A DNA stretch of 64,000 bases, from assembly GCF_000421565.1 (NCBI RefSeq), contig NZ_ATXG01000007.1, positions 119,518 through 183,517 of the forward strand, in the 5' to 3' direction. The notes under the pieces were generated by a model. That model did not search any database and was not told the DNA's origin. It worked only from the letters and a program-made list of their open reading frames with translations. Position 1 is the first letter of the stretch. Each line of letters begins with the position of its first letter. The translations under genes were made by a program, and so were the position numbers. Below are positions 46,256 through 54,735 of the stretch, piece by piece. Source of the stretch: Agromyces subbeticus DSM 16689 (lineage in GTDB: Bacteria; Actinomycetota; Actinomycetes; Actinomycetales; Microbacteriaceae).

Positions 46256-47701
46256 ATGTCCAATTCCTCTTTCTCGTCACGACGCTGGTGGGTCCTCGTG
46301 ATCCTCGCGCTGACGCAACTCGTCGTGGTGCTCGACGGCACCATCGTGAACATCGCGCTCCCCCAGGCGCAGCGCGATCTCGGCCTCTCCGACGTCGAGC
46401 GGCAATGGGTGGTCACCGCCTACGCGCTCGCATTCGGGGCATTGCTCCTGCTCGGCGGCCGCATCGCCGACTACTGGGGCCGCAAGCGCACCTACCTCGT
46501 CGGCATGGTCGGCTTCGGCGTGGCATCCGTCGTCGGCGGCATCGCCCAGACCGGTGGCGAGCTGATTCTCGCGCGGGGCCTGCAGGGCGTCTTCGCCGCC
46601 ATGATGGCTCCGGCTGCTCTCGCCCTGCTGACCGTGACCTTCCCCGGTGGCCGTGAGCGCAACACGGCGTTCGCGGTCTTCGGCGCGGTCGCCGGCGCCG
46701 GCGCCGGCGTCGGCCTCGTGCTCGGCGGCCTGCTCACGGAGTTCGTCGATTGGCGCTGGTGCCTGCTCGTGAACGTGCCCATCGTCATCGTGGGGTTCGT
46801 GGCCGGCATGCTGCTCGTCACCGAGAGCAGGGCCGAGGGCGAGAACCGCTACGACTGGCTCGGCGTCATCACGGTCGCGCTCGGGCTCGGCTCGCTCGTC
46901 TACGGCTTCACGCTCGCCGAGGCGAGCTGGGTGTCGATCGGCACGATCGGCTTCATCGCCGGGGGCATGGTGCTGCTCGGGCTGTTCGTGTGGATCGAGT
47001 CGCGCGTCGCGCAACCGCTGCTCCCCCTTCGCATCGTGCTCGACCGGGTGCGGGGCGGCGCCTTCCTGCTGCAGGCCATCGCCGGCAGCGTCATGATCGG
47101 CGCCACCGTGTACCTGACGTTCCACCTGCAGATCGTGCTGGGCTTCACACCGCTGCAGGCCGGCCTCGCGAGCCTGCCACTCACGGTCGTGATCTCGCTC
47201 GTCGCGCCGATCGCGACGCGGTTGCTCTCTCGATTCGGCGCCCGCCCGCTGATGATCGGCGGACCACTGATCGCCGCGGCCGGCCTGTTCCTGCTGAGCT
47301 TCATCACCGTCGGCGGCGACTACGCCACGCAGGTGCTGCCCGCCCTCGTGCTGCTCGGCATCGGCATGGCGATGCTCTTCGTGCCGATGCAGAACCTCGC
47401 CCTGACCGGTGTCGCGGCGCACGACGCCGGCGCAGCGAGTGCCACGGCGAACGCGGCGATGCAGATCGGCGGCTCGCTCGGGCTCTCGATCTTCACGACG
47501 GCGTATGCCGCGGCAGAGGGTGGCGCGATCGTCACCGGCAGCGCGAGCCAGCTGGCCGCCTTCGTCGAGGGCTACTCCGCCGCCTTCGTCGCCGCCGGCG
47601 TCGCGATGCTCGTCGGCTGCCTGCTGGCGATCGTCTTCATCCGCACGCCGCGGCCCGAGGCATCCGTGACCGCCTCCGAGACCGCAGCAGCCATCGAGTG
47701 A
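46256..47701 (+). CDS. DHA2-family drug/proton exporter (EmrB/QacA type)
   Basis: The 481-residue protein has about fourteen hydrophobic segments, motif D1-like LVVVLDGTIVNIALP, motif A GGRIADYWGRKR and motif C-like GAVAGAGAGVGLVLGGLL. This is typical of EmrB/QacA exporters using the proton gradient. It sits immediately upstream of the RAE-helR gene, so a shared antibiotic response is possible. Upstream in-frame ATGs exist, but only the one at 46256 keeps the normal short N-terminus. Confidence 0.88.
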   Translation: MSNSSFSSRRWWVLVILALTQLVVVLDGTIVNIALPQAQRDLGLSDVERQWVVTAYALAFGALLLLGGRIADYWGRKRTYLVGMVGFGVASVVGGIAQTGGELILARGLQGVFAAMMAPAALALLTVTFPGGRERNTAFAVFGAVAGAGAGVGLVLGGLLTEFVDWRWCLLVNVPIVIVGFVAGMLLVTESRAEGENRYDWLGVITVALGLGSLVYGFTLAEASWVSIGTIGFIAGGMVLLGLFVWIESRVAQPLLPLRIVLDRVRGGAFLLQAIAGSVMIGATVYLTFHLQIVLGFTPLQAGLASLPLTVVISLVAPIATRLLSRFGARPLMIGGPLIAAAGLFLLSFITVGGDYATQVLPALVLLGIGMAMLFVPMQNLALTGVAAHDAGAASATANAAMQIGGSLGLSIFTTAYAAAEGGAIVTGSASQLAAFVEGYSAAFVAAGVAMLVGCLLAIVFIRTPRPEASVTASETAAAIE

Positions 47702-47726
47702 GGTTGACGCTGCGAGCATGAAAAAA

Positions 47727-47745
47727 GAGAGCACCACGTGCTCTC
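47727..47745. terminator. Hairpin after the DHA2 exporter gene
   Basis: Arms GAGAGCAC and GTGCTCTC with loop CAC are preceded by six A residues and followed by CACTTTC. This favours termination on either strand. It separates the exporter from the helR promoter. Confidence 0.65.
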
Positions 47746-47765
47746 CACTTTCAGAATATACGGGA

Positions 47766-47792
47766 GAGGGGGCCTTGCGGCAAGGCCCCCTC
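47766..47792 (+). promoter_or_regulatory. Rifamycin-associated element (RAE)
   Basis: A 27-bp inverted repeat has perfect 12-nt arms (GAGGGGGCCTTG and its complement) around CGG, containing the TTGCGGCAAGG core of the RAE. That element is known upstream of rifamycin-resistance genes in actinobacteria. TTGCGG could act as -35 with CATACT (47800-47805) as -10 at a 19-nt spacing. The helR start is about 70 bp downstream. Confidence 0.85.
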
Positions 47793-47861
47793 GCTGCCGC
47801 ATACTGATCGACCGAGTTCCTGCATCCCGGAACTCGCGGCGTTCAGCACAAGGAGCAACCC

Positions 47862-50165
47862 CTGACCAACAGCGCATTCGCCCTGCCCGACCGTCTCTCC
47901 GTCAAAGCCGAACCGGCGCTGATCCTCGACGATGAGCGGCACTTCGCCGCCATCGAGCGCAGCCTCGAGCGTTCGATCACCGAGCTGAGCGACCGCCTCG
48001 ACGTCGTTCGCCGGGAGACCGGCGGCATCGGCCAGGAGGCGATGGACCGCGACCTCGAGGTGCATCGCGTGAGCGCGCGGCTCCGCACACTGCGGCGCTT
48101 CGGCCTCGACCTCTGCCTCGGCCGCATGGTCGGCACCGACGAGGCCGGGCCCGTCTACGTCGGCCGACTCGGCCTCACCGACCATGCGGGCCGTCGTCTG
48201 CTGCTCGACTGGCGCTCCCCCGCGGCCGAGCCGTTCTTCGGCGCAACGCACGCCGACCCCATGGGCCTCGCGAGCCGGCGCAGGTACCGGTGGGCCCGGG
48301 GTCGGGTCGTCGACTACTGGGACGAGATGTTCACCGCCGACGGGCTCGCCTCGAGTGCCGCCCTCGACGACCAGTCCGCGTTCATCGCGAGCCTCGGCAG
48401 CAGCCGATCACCGCAGATGCGGGATGTGCTCGCCACCATCCAGGCCGATCAGGACGAGATCATCCGGCGTGGCTCCCGCGGCGCCCTCGTCGTCGATGGC
48501 GGCCCCGGCACGGGAAAGACGGTCGTCGCGCTGCACCGAACCGCGTACCTGCTCTACTCGGACCCGCGTCTCGGCCACCGCAGAGGCGGGGTGCTGTTCG
48601 TGGGCCCGCATCAGCCGTACCTGGCCTACGTCGCCGACGTGCTGCCGAGCCTCGGCGAGGAAGGGGTGCAGACCTGCACGCTGCGAGACCTCGTCGCCGA
48701 GGGGGCGACGGCGCTCGCCGAGACCGACTCCGAGGTCGCCCGGCTCAAGTCGACGGCGGCGATGGTCTCGGCGATCGAGCCTGCCGTGCGGCTCTACGAG
48801 GAACCGCCCACGAGGGGCATGAACGTCGAGACGGCGTGGGGTGACGTCTGGCTCGGCACCGCCGACTGGGCCGAGGCGTTCGAGGCCGCCGAGCCGAGCA
48901 CGCCGCACAACGAGGCGCGCGACCAGGTCTGGGAGGCGCTGCTCGCCATCATCACCGACAAGGTGCGAGATGCCGACCGTGATGACGTCGACCCCGATGC
49001 CGGGTTCGACGATCTCGACGCCGGCTTCGGCGACGTCGATGACGGCACCGTCGGCATGGACACCGACGCGGCCGACGCCGACCAGTTCGACGCCTACGGG
49101 CTCCGCGGCGAGGTGCCGGTGGCGCCCCTGCGCCGCTCGCTCTCGCAGAACCCGGAGCTGCTGCGGGCCTTCGGCCGGGCCTGGCCGCTGCTCGAGGCAT
49201 CCGACATCGTGGGCGCGCTCTGGGAGGTGCCGGCCTATCTCCGCAGGTGCGCACCGTGGCTCTCCGCCGACGAGGTCGAGCTACTGCAGCGCACCGGGGC
49301 TCGCGCGTGGACGTTGTCGGATCTGCCGCTGCTCGACGCGGCGCGGCAACGACTGGGCGACCCCGAGGCGGCGCGGCGCCGGCACCGTCAGCAGGCAGCG
49401 GCGGCCGCAGAACGAGTGCGCATGACCGAGGTCGTCGATCAGCTGATCGCGACCGACGACTCGGAGATGGGCGTGATGCAGATGCTGCGCGGCCAGGATC
49501 TGCGCGACGCACTCGTCGACGACGCCGCACTGCCCACGGCCGATCCCGACCTCCTGGCCGGACCGTTCGCCCACATCGTCGTCGACGAGGCTCAAGAGCT
49601 GACCGACGCGGAGTGGCGGATGCTGCTGCTGCGGTGCCCGTCGCGAAGCTTCACGATCGTCGGCGACCGGGCGCAAGCGCGACACGGCTTCACCGAATCG
49701 TGGCGGGAGCGGCTCGAACGAGCCGGCTTCGACCACATCGATCTCTGCTCGCTCAGCATCAACTACCGCACGCCCCGAGAGGTGATGGCCGAAGCCGAGC
49801 CGGTCATCCGGGCGGCGCTGCCCGACGCCAACGTGCCGACATCGATCCGCAGCACCGGTGTTCCCGTCCTGCACGGACACATCTCGGAACTGATTCCGAC
49901 GCTCGAGAGATGGCTCGCCGAGCACCCCGATGGCGTCGCCTGCGTGATCGACGCGGGCGGCAACGCGACCGCCGGTGCCATCGACCGCGTTCGGATGCCG
50001 CAGCGCGTTCGCGTGCTGACGCCCGAGCTCTCGAAGGGCCTCGAGTGCGACCTGGTCGTGCTCATCGACCCCGAGAGCTTCGGCACCGGAATCGAAGGCG
50101 CCGTCGACCGCTACGTCGCCATGACCCGAGCGACGCAACGACTCGTGGTGCTCACGAGCGCGTGA
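47862..50165 (+). CDS. helR: RNA polymerase recycling motor ATPase HelR
   Basis: The 767-residue protein is a UvrD-like, HelD-type ATPase: an N-terminal coiled-coil arm (about residues 10-65), Walker A GGPGTGKT near residue 213, Walker B VVDEAQELTDAEW, a motif with LSINYRTPREV, and the C-terminal TPELSKGLECD and YVAMTRATQRL. HelR pulls rifamycin-bound RNA polymerase from DNA and is induced through the RAE seen upstream. The frame opens at a CTG with AAGGAG 6 nt upstream. The first in-frame ATG, at 48042, would delete the coiled-coil arm. An Asp-rich insert lies at about residues 366-412. Confidence 0.92.
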   Translation: MTNSAFALPDRLSVKAEPALILDDERHFAAIERSLERSITELSDRLDVVRRETGGIGQEAMDRDLEVHRVSARLRTLRRFGLDLCLGRMVGTDEAGPVYVGRLGLTDHAGRRLLLDWRSPAAEPFFGATHADPMGLASRRRYRWARGRVVDYWDEMFTADGLASSAALDDQSAFIASLGSSRSPQMRDVLATIQADQDEIIRRGSRGALVVDGGPGTGKTVVALHRTAYLLYSDPRLGHRRGGVLFVGPHQPYLAYVADVLPSLGEEGVQTCTLRDLVAEGATALAETDSEVARLKSTAAMVSAIEPAVRLYEEPPTRGMNVETAWGDVWLGTADWAEAFEAAEPSTPHNEARDQVWEALLAIITDKVRDADRDDVDPDAGFDDLDAGFGDVDDGTVGMDTDAADADQFDAYGLRGEVPVAPLRRSLSQNPELLRAFGRAWPLLEASDIVGALWEVPAYLRRCAPWLSADEVELLQRTGARAWTLSDLPLLDAARQRLGDPEAARRRHRQQAAAAAERVRMTEVVDQLIATDDSEMGVMQMLRGQDLRDALVDDAALPTADPDLLAGPFAHIVVDEAQELTDAEWRMLLLRCPSRSFTIVGDRAQARHGFTESWRERLERAGFDHIDLCSLSINYRTPREVMAEAEPVIRAALPDANVPTSIRSTGVPVLHGHISELIPTLERWLAEHPDGVACVIDAGGNATAGAIDRVRMPQRVRVLTPELSKGLECDLVVLIDPESFGTGIEGAVDRYVAMTRATQRLVVLTSA

Positions 50166-50184
50166 CGGGTCTCTCAAGCACCAC

Positions 50185-50330
50185 CGCGTTAACGCGGAAG
50201 ATCCCGGTCTCGATTGAGACCGGGATCTTCGCTTTTGTGGCGCATTCGGAGAATCCCAGAGGCCGCGTAATTGCTGGGCAGTTTCAGCGTCGGTGTTTTC
50301 GCGTTCCAGGCTAAGCGCCTGAATATTCCA
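50185..50330. repeat. Left copy of a 146-148 bp direct repeat
   Basis: This stretch aligns with 61144-61291 over its whole length at roughly three-quarters identity. It starts with CGCGTTAACGC, includes a terminator hairpin and ends in an ATTCCA/TTTTCCA block. It marks the point where gene content and base composition change. The copies are in the same orientation. Confidence 0.75.
50197..50236 (+). terminator. Intrinsic terminator of helR
   Basis: Perfect 15-bp arms beginning GAAGATCCCGG flank the loop GATT, and GCTTTT follows. It lies 32 bp after the helR stop and inside the left direct repeat. Confidence 0.88.
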
Positions 50331-50435
50331 CTCGACCGATTCGTCCTCTCGAGAACCAAGGGTCAAAGGAAACTCCGGATCCAACCTGACTTCGGCTTCG
50401 CTCCCGGAAGCTCTACTTGCAGTGAATCGCCAACA

Positions 50436-51371
50436 TTAAGCGGCAGAAGCGGAAAACCAGATATCCAGATCTATTCCCGCTGGATAGAGCTGCTCTGAGT
50501 TCAGGTTAAGGCCACACCGCGGGCACTCCAAGATCGAGGGGACGTAAAAGCCAACGCCGAGAAGATCCTCGTCCGGCTCGAAGACCCCAATCACAAGAGC
50601 CTCGCCGAATGCACATGCTGGGCATGCCGCGAACCGCCGTGCTACTTCGGGTGAGGCCGTGGACGAAAACCGGCTCACGAGCGCTTCTTCAACCTCCGCC
50701 TGCTTCAAGGGTGAAAGGCCGCGCGTAAGGCTCGCGTAGCGTTCTCCGGTCAACCGAATCAGGGCTTGAGTCTCCCGAAGCAGCTCATCCTGATACAAAT
50801 CATGGGCGGCCCCGCCAATCGCGTCCGCATAGTCTCCTAGCGCCATTCGCGCCTCATGACTCATGACCTTGTGAATCTGCTTCTCATAGCTTTCGGCCGT
50901 CTCGAGAGCGGCCTCAAGCCGGTCCCTATCGACGGGCTCAGCAAGATGAGCCGCGGCGTTCCGAAGCGCTAGCGGCCCGTGAAGCGATGAAACTGGAGGG
51001 AGCCCAGGCCTAAGCCTGTGGGCGAGCGCGATCGCACCGTGGGCGCTGATCGTTTTTTGGTATCTCGACGGCAGCACGCCTATCGAAGCATGCTGATCGA
51101 TTGGAAGTAGTTGCCTCGCGAGCGCAAGTTGAATGTCTTCAGGGTTAGCGGAGAGAAGCACCGGATCCAGCTCCGTTACAACAGCCTTGGCCAGGAGTTC
51201 CACAGCAATACCCACGTGAATCGCCGCGATCTGACGAGAATGGGCATCTTCAAGCGGCATTGGGCCAACGTCGTAGAGGCGACTGCGCGCAGCACCTATA
51301 TGGTGCTGTGCCGCCAGAAGGAGTCTCTCGGCCAGTTCTTGCTGGGATGGCTCAGATGTCACCAACGTCAT
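50436..51371 (-). CDS. HEPN-type protein with C-terminal zinc ribbon
   Basis: This 311-residue helical protein has the HEPN ribonuclease signature R-N-x3-H at residues 137-142 (RNAAAH), inside a long helical region (about 12-170) as expected for a HEPN fold. A C-terminal zinc ribbon uses CPAC (250-253) and CPRC (283-286). HEPN proteins are typically RNases of toxin-antitoxin or abortive-infection systems. TAGGA lies 7 nt before the ATG. It is divergent from the ankyrin gene, and its base composition is lower in GC than the chromosome. I do not recognise a named family, so the activity is inference from the motif. Confidence 0.6.
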   Translation of the reverse strand: MTLVTSEPSQQELAERLLLAAQHHIGAARSRLYDVGPMPLEDAHSRQIAAIHVGIAVELLAKAVVTELDPVLLSANPEDIQLALARQLLPIDQHASIGVLPSRYQKTISAHGAIALAHRLRPGLPPVSSLHGPLALRNAAAHLAEPVDRDRLEAALETAESYEKQIHKVMSHEARMALGDYADAIGGAAHDLYQDELLRETQALIRLTGERYASLTRGLSPLKQAEVEEALVSRFSSTASPEVARRFAACPACAFGEALVIGVFEPDEDLLGVGFYVPSILECPRCGLNLNSEQLYPAGIDLDIWFSASAA

Positions 51372-51538
51372 GCGGCATTCCTACCAGACCGATAGCCCGA
51401 CAAATGACTGGAGTAACCCACATCAGTTTTGGACCGGCCTTCGAACCGCGAAGTACACAAATTCGAAAGCTCTCCTTTGCTCGCTTCGGACCACAGCGCA
51501 TGCTCCATCCTTGCCACTGTTGGAGAGGCGTCGTTCGA

Positions 51539-52117
51539 GTGAAGGTTGATGATGGCACACTCATCGTTGTGAACGAAGAAACCCGTACGCTCCTCCAGAA
51601 GGCTGTCGTATATCGCGATGTCGATGCGGTGCGAAACCTGCTAGACAAAGGCGCCGATGTGAACGCGCCGAACGAGATAGGGCGGACTCCGCTGACCTTC
51701 GCCGCATTGAACCTCTACGACGATGTCGTAACCCTTCTGATCGACCGAGGCGCCGACCTCGAGGCTGAGGATCAGGTCGGCTGCACGCCGCTCTGGTCGG
51801 CAACCAATCGGACCAAGGACGATGGAACGGTGATCAGACTGCTGCGGGAAGCCGGCGCCGACCCGCATCACGTCAGTTTCTTCGGTTCTTCACCGTTCAG
51901 CCTCGCGTTCGAGTACGGCAAGCATTCTTTGCAGTTCAGGCGCCCGACCCTCAAGTACTTCAAGGACCTTCCGAACACCTTCGCGGGGCCCGACAACTCG
52001 ATATGCCCTCGGGATTTGGTGGTGATGAGGCCGCACCATGTACGTATCACCGGAGAGACGCGACGGTGCTTCGACTGCGGCCTGACGATTCGGCTTGGGT
52101 ACTTGGATGAGCCCTGA
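51539..52117 (+). CDS. Ankyrin-repeat protein with C-terminal cysteines
   Basis: The 192-residue protein has two or three ankyrin repeats (residues 15 to about 115; e.g. LLDKGADVNAPNEIGRTPLTFAAL and LLIDRGADLEAEDQVGCTPLWSA) and a C-terminal tail with ICPRD and RRCFDCG, where cysteine spacing hints at one metal site. I chose the GTG at 51539, with GGAGAGG about 10 nt upstream; a GTG ten codons later is possible. It is divergent from the HEPN gene. Ankyrin proteins usually bind other proteins, so an antitoxin or sensor role is possible but unproven. Confidence 0.6.
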   Translation: MKVDDGTLIVVNEETRTLLQKAVVYRDVDAVRNLLDKGADVNAPNEIGRTPLTFAALNLYDDVVTLLIDRGADLEAEDQVGCTPLWSATNRTKDDGTVIRLLREAGADPHHVSFFGSSPFSLAFEYGKHSLQFRRPTLKYFKDLPNTFAGPDNSICPRDLVVMRPHHVRITGETRRCFDCGLTIRLGYLDEP

Positions 52118-52212
52118 CTGCATCACGAGTGGTGACCCACAGCAAATGATCGCACACCCGAGTTCGGTCTTCCTGGTGTGACCAGGAGACCGCAAGTCGA
52201 TCGAGCTCGCCC

Positions 52213-53973
52213 TCAACTCACAGCCGCTCGAAGGTGAGAAGCAACCTCGTTCGATGGTCGCATGACGTCCGGGTCTCCGAAATCGGCCGCCCGATTCGCG
52301 AGTGCAAGGTTCAACCAATCGGCGAGGCGTTCCTCGTGGTCGGTCGCGTCAAGCAACGTAACCCCTTTTCTGAATGCAGAGCTCAGGTCTGGCGCCCGTT
52401 TATCAAGGCGTGTCGCGATCTCGTGGGCAAGCATGTATGCAGCTTGGTCGAGCGCTTCGCGTCGGGCGCCGTACGGGGCTTCATCGTCGTCGTCCTCGAC
52501 GTTGAGCGTGATCAGCGCCTCGCGTGCGCCATCTCGCCGCATCGATAATCCGACGTGGGAGAACTCACCAAGTGCTCGGACGAAGACCGACAGCCGGGCC
52601 CAGCCAGCAAGCTCGAACCATCGGGACGCAGGCAGATCGCTGCGGGCCTCCAACCTCGCCGCCTTATCCGGCTTAAGTCGGTGCGCACGGGCAACTGAAG
52701 TCTGTTCGGCCAGGACCCGCACGGAAGGGAGCGAGAGATCGTTGTCTTCAAGCCAGTAGTTCGTCGCAGACGTGAGCGCATTTCCGGCGAGCCGGAGATG
52801 ATGTCCACCTTTGTCCGAGGATTCGAGACCCACGGCTTCCGCCATAGCAGCGATCGAAAGATACCGAAACAAGCGTGCAGCCAAGTGCCCATAGTCAAAC
52901 CGCTCACCAACCATCGCCTGTTCTTCTGCGGCAGCGGCTGCCGCGTTCTCAAAGCGACGCGAGAGCCTTTCGACCAAGCATCCAACGGTGTCAGCGCGAC
53001 TGACTCGGTCGACGATGCCGTCTGGGCCTGTATGGGAGGAGTGGACACGGTAGTCCAGTGCGGTGAGCCGAGCCCGCTCGAGGGCGGGGTCGTGCATCGA
53101 GACCAGATCGGGCAGCTCCAAGAGACGAGGCAGTGCCGCCGGCTCCCGCGACATTGAACCTGAGCCGAGTCGCGCGGACAGTGCGAGGTCGAATGCGTGT
53201 ATGCCAGCCTCAGCAGCATGCTCACGGATCGCACCGCGCACTTGTCGCAACGGGATCTCGATTATTCGGGCGATCTCTGCGAATAGCGCGAATTGGGCCG
53301 TTCCGCTGGCTCCCAGGTCGATGGTGCGGTTGCCAATCGCTACCTTGCGCCCGTGCTGCAACTCGGAAAGTGATGCCCAATCCCGACCTGGGTCGCGTCC
53401 CAGCGCATCCAGACCGTAGGTGTCCCACACCCGTGAAATGAATTCGCTGTCGGACTCGCCCTTCTGCTTCCATTCGAGCGAGTGACTGGAGGCGACATTG
53501 AATGTCCATCGCTCAAGGAAAGCTCGAGCTCCGACAACTGCGGCAACATTCAAACCCTGTCGCATCTTTATGAGCACATCAATGCCAGCGTCGAGGCCAC
53601 CTCGGAGCTCATCCGCCCAGATATCTACCGATGGAGAGACCCGCCGCCATCCTGCTCCCAGCAGAGTCAATGCCGCGTCCGCCGGGGGTATCAGACCGAG
53701 AACTTGCCAGCCCGCCGCGGGAAGAAGAAGGGGAGTGTCCGCAACAACGGCGCGTCTTTCGGCATCCCAGCGCGAGAGTGCAAATCCAAGGACTTTGTGA
53801 TCACCGCCAACCGCATCCGCGAAAGCCTCGAGGTTTCGCCTCGCACCAAATCCAGCGGCGTATGCTTCGGGTACGGACTCGGGCGGATCACCGAGATCGG
53901 GCGCTCCGCGCATCAATCGCCACGGTGATTCGCGCGCCCGCTTTCGTGCCTTGTTTGTCCTCGGCGACGCCAC
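52213..53973 (-). CDS. Large helical protein of unknown family
   Basis: The 586-residue protein has a basic N-terminus (PRTNKARKRARESP) and is mostly alpha-helical, with acidic stretches (NVEDDDDEAPY). I see no P-loop, nuclease, membrane or helix-turn-helix motif. A histidine-containing HEIATRLDKR stretch lies near residues 520-530 but does not form a zinc-protease HExxH. The start at the GTG (53973) is chosen because GGAGGG lies 7 nt upstream; an ATG at 54003 lacks an SD. Its codon use is less biased than the chromosome. It lies between the ankyrin and PIN genes. Function unknown. Confidence 0.6.
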   Translation of the reverse strand: MASPRTNKARKRARESPWRLMRGAPDLGDPPESVPEAYAAGFGARRNLEAFADAVGGDHKVLGFALSRWDAERRAVVADTPLLLPAAGWQVLGLIPPADAALTLLGAGWRRVSPSVDIWADELRGGLDAGIDVLIKMRQGLNVAAVVGARAFLERWTFNVASSHSLEWKQKGESDSEFISRVWDTYGLDALGRDPGRDWASLSELQHGRKVAIGNRTIDLGASGTAQFALFAEIARIIEIPLRQVRGAIREHAAEAGIHAFDLALSARLGSGSMSREPAALPRLLELPDLVSMHDPALERARLTALDYRVHSSHTGPDGIVDRVSRADTVGCLVERLSRRFENAAAAAAEEQAMVGERFDYGHLAARLFRYLSIAAMAEAVGLESSDKGGHHLRLAGNALTSATNYWLEDNDLSLPSVRVLAEQTSVARAHRLKPDKAARLEARSDLPASRWFELAGWARLSVFVRALGEFSHVGLSMRRDGAREALITLNVEDDDDEAPYGARREALDQAAYMLAHEIATRLDKRAPDLSSAFRKGVTLLDATDHEERLADWLNLALANRAADFGDPDVMRPSNEVASHLRAAVS

Positions 53974-54109
53974 CGGTTTCCCTCCAAAGTTCCCACGGAG
54001 CATGTTCGTGTCTCTGAAGGATAGTGGCGCCTTCGAAAGCAGTATCGAAGGGCCGCGATTGGATCGATCGATGAGGTCAGTGCGATAGTCCGGAGGCCTC
54101 ACCGTCGGA

Positions 54110-54567
54110 TCAGTTGACCATTGCGGTGAGCTTTTCGATGATCTCAGCACTCGAAAACGCGTCGACGTTGAATTCCATCGCTTTGGCCTGAACAGCCTGG
54201 TCATCTGAGACGACGGCCCACGTAGGGCGAATGATGTACTGCTCTTCGTTCCGGGTGGCGTCAATGGCACAGGTAATGAGTCGGCGTTGCCTCGGATGCG
54301 GCAGAGGTCGACCAGCGAGGTGTCGCCCGGGACCAGGGTGGCCATTACTTCCTCGAAGGCGGCGAGCACCGCAGGCGTCATCGAACGCTCGAACTCGGCG
54401 AGTTGCGCGATGTCCGGCAACCCGCTCGCCTCGGAGAGCACTTCGCTAGGGATGTGGCAGCACTCCCGCACGAACCGGCTCGCGCACTGCTGCCTCGTGA
54501 GCTTGGCGAGTACGTTGTAGTCGAGCAGGTACTCGTGGTCCCTTGCCTCGCCGGCAGCCGATCCCAC
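54110..54567 (-). pseudogene. PIN-domain protein, frameshifted
   Basis: The first part reads LLDYNVLAKLTRQQ, IPSEVLSEA and DTSLVDLCRIRGNAD, where acidic residues are spaced as in PIN nucleases. Near 54270 the frame is lost. In the -1 frame it continues AIDATRNEEQYIIRP and WAVVSDDQAVQAKA and ends at a TGA at 54110-54112. The two halves together give a normal-length PIN protein of about 150 residues. A single missing base (or a sequencing error) explains this. The GTG at 54567 is the best start. PIN proteins are toxin RNases. The gene is followed by the 586-residue gene on the same strand. Confidence 0.6.
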
Positions 54568-54697
54568 ACAGCCCGCCAAACTAAGCGCGCAGCTCCGACC
54601 CCAAGCACCAGAATCGCGTACCGAACCCTTCAGCCTGCCCAAACGGCGGGCTTTTCGTCGTTAATCGAGCCAGGCGGCAACGGGAGCGCCCTGCGGG

Positions 54698-54720
54698 CAA
54701 AAATAAAGGCGCCGGCCTTG
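54698..54720 (-). terminator. Terminator of the coiled-coil membrane gene
   Basis: On the minus strand AAGGC and GCCTT flank CGGC, followed by TATTTTTG, about 15 bp after the stop of the 354-residue gene. It is an intrinsic terminator. Confidence 0.6.
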
Positions 54721-54735
54721 TCTCCGAGGAGTTGA

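Noticed and set aside
50231..50330. tRNA-derived attachment site in the direct repeats
   Set aside because: The repeats start with a terminator-like hairpin, but no T-arm (TTCGA/TTCAA) or cloverleaf can be drawn.
52213..54642. A single 809-residue open frame covering the PIN and 586-residue genes
   Set aside because: The first part is a PIN protein whose natural end lies in another frame, and the rest has its own GTG with a strong SD at 53973. The long frame results from a frameshift.
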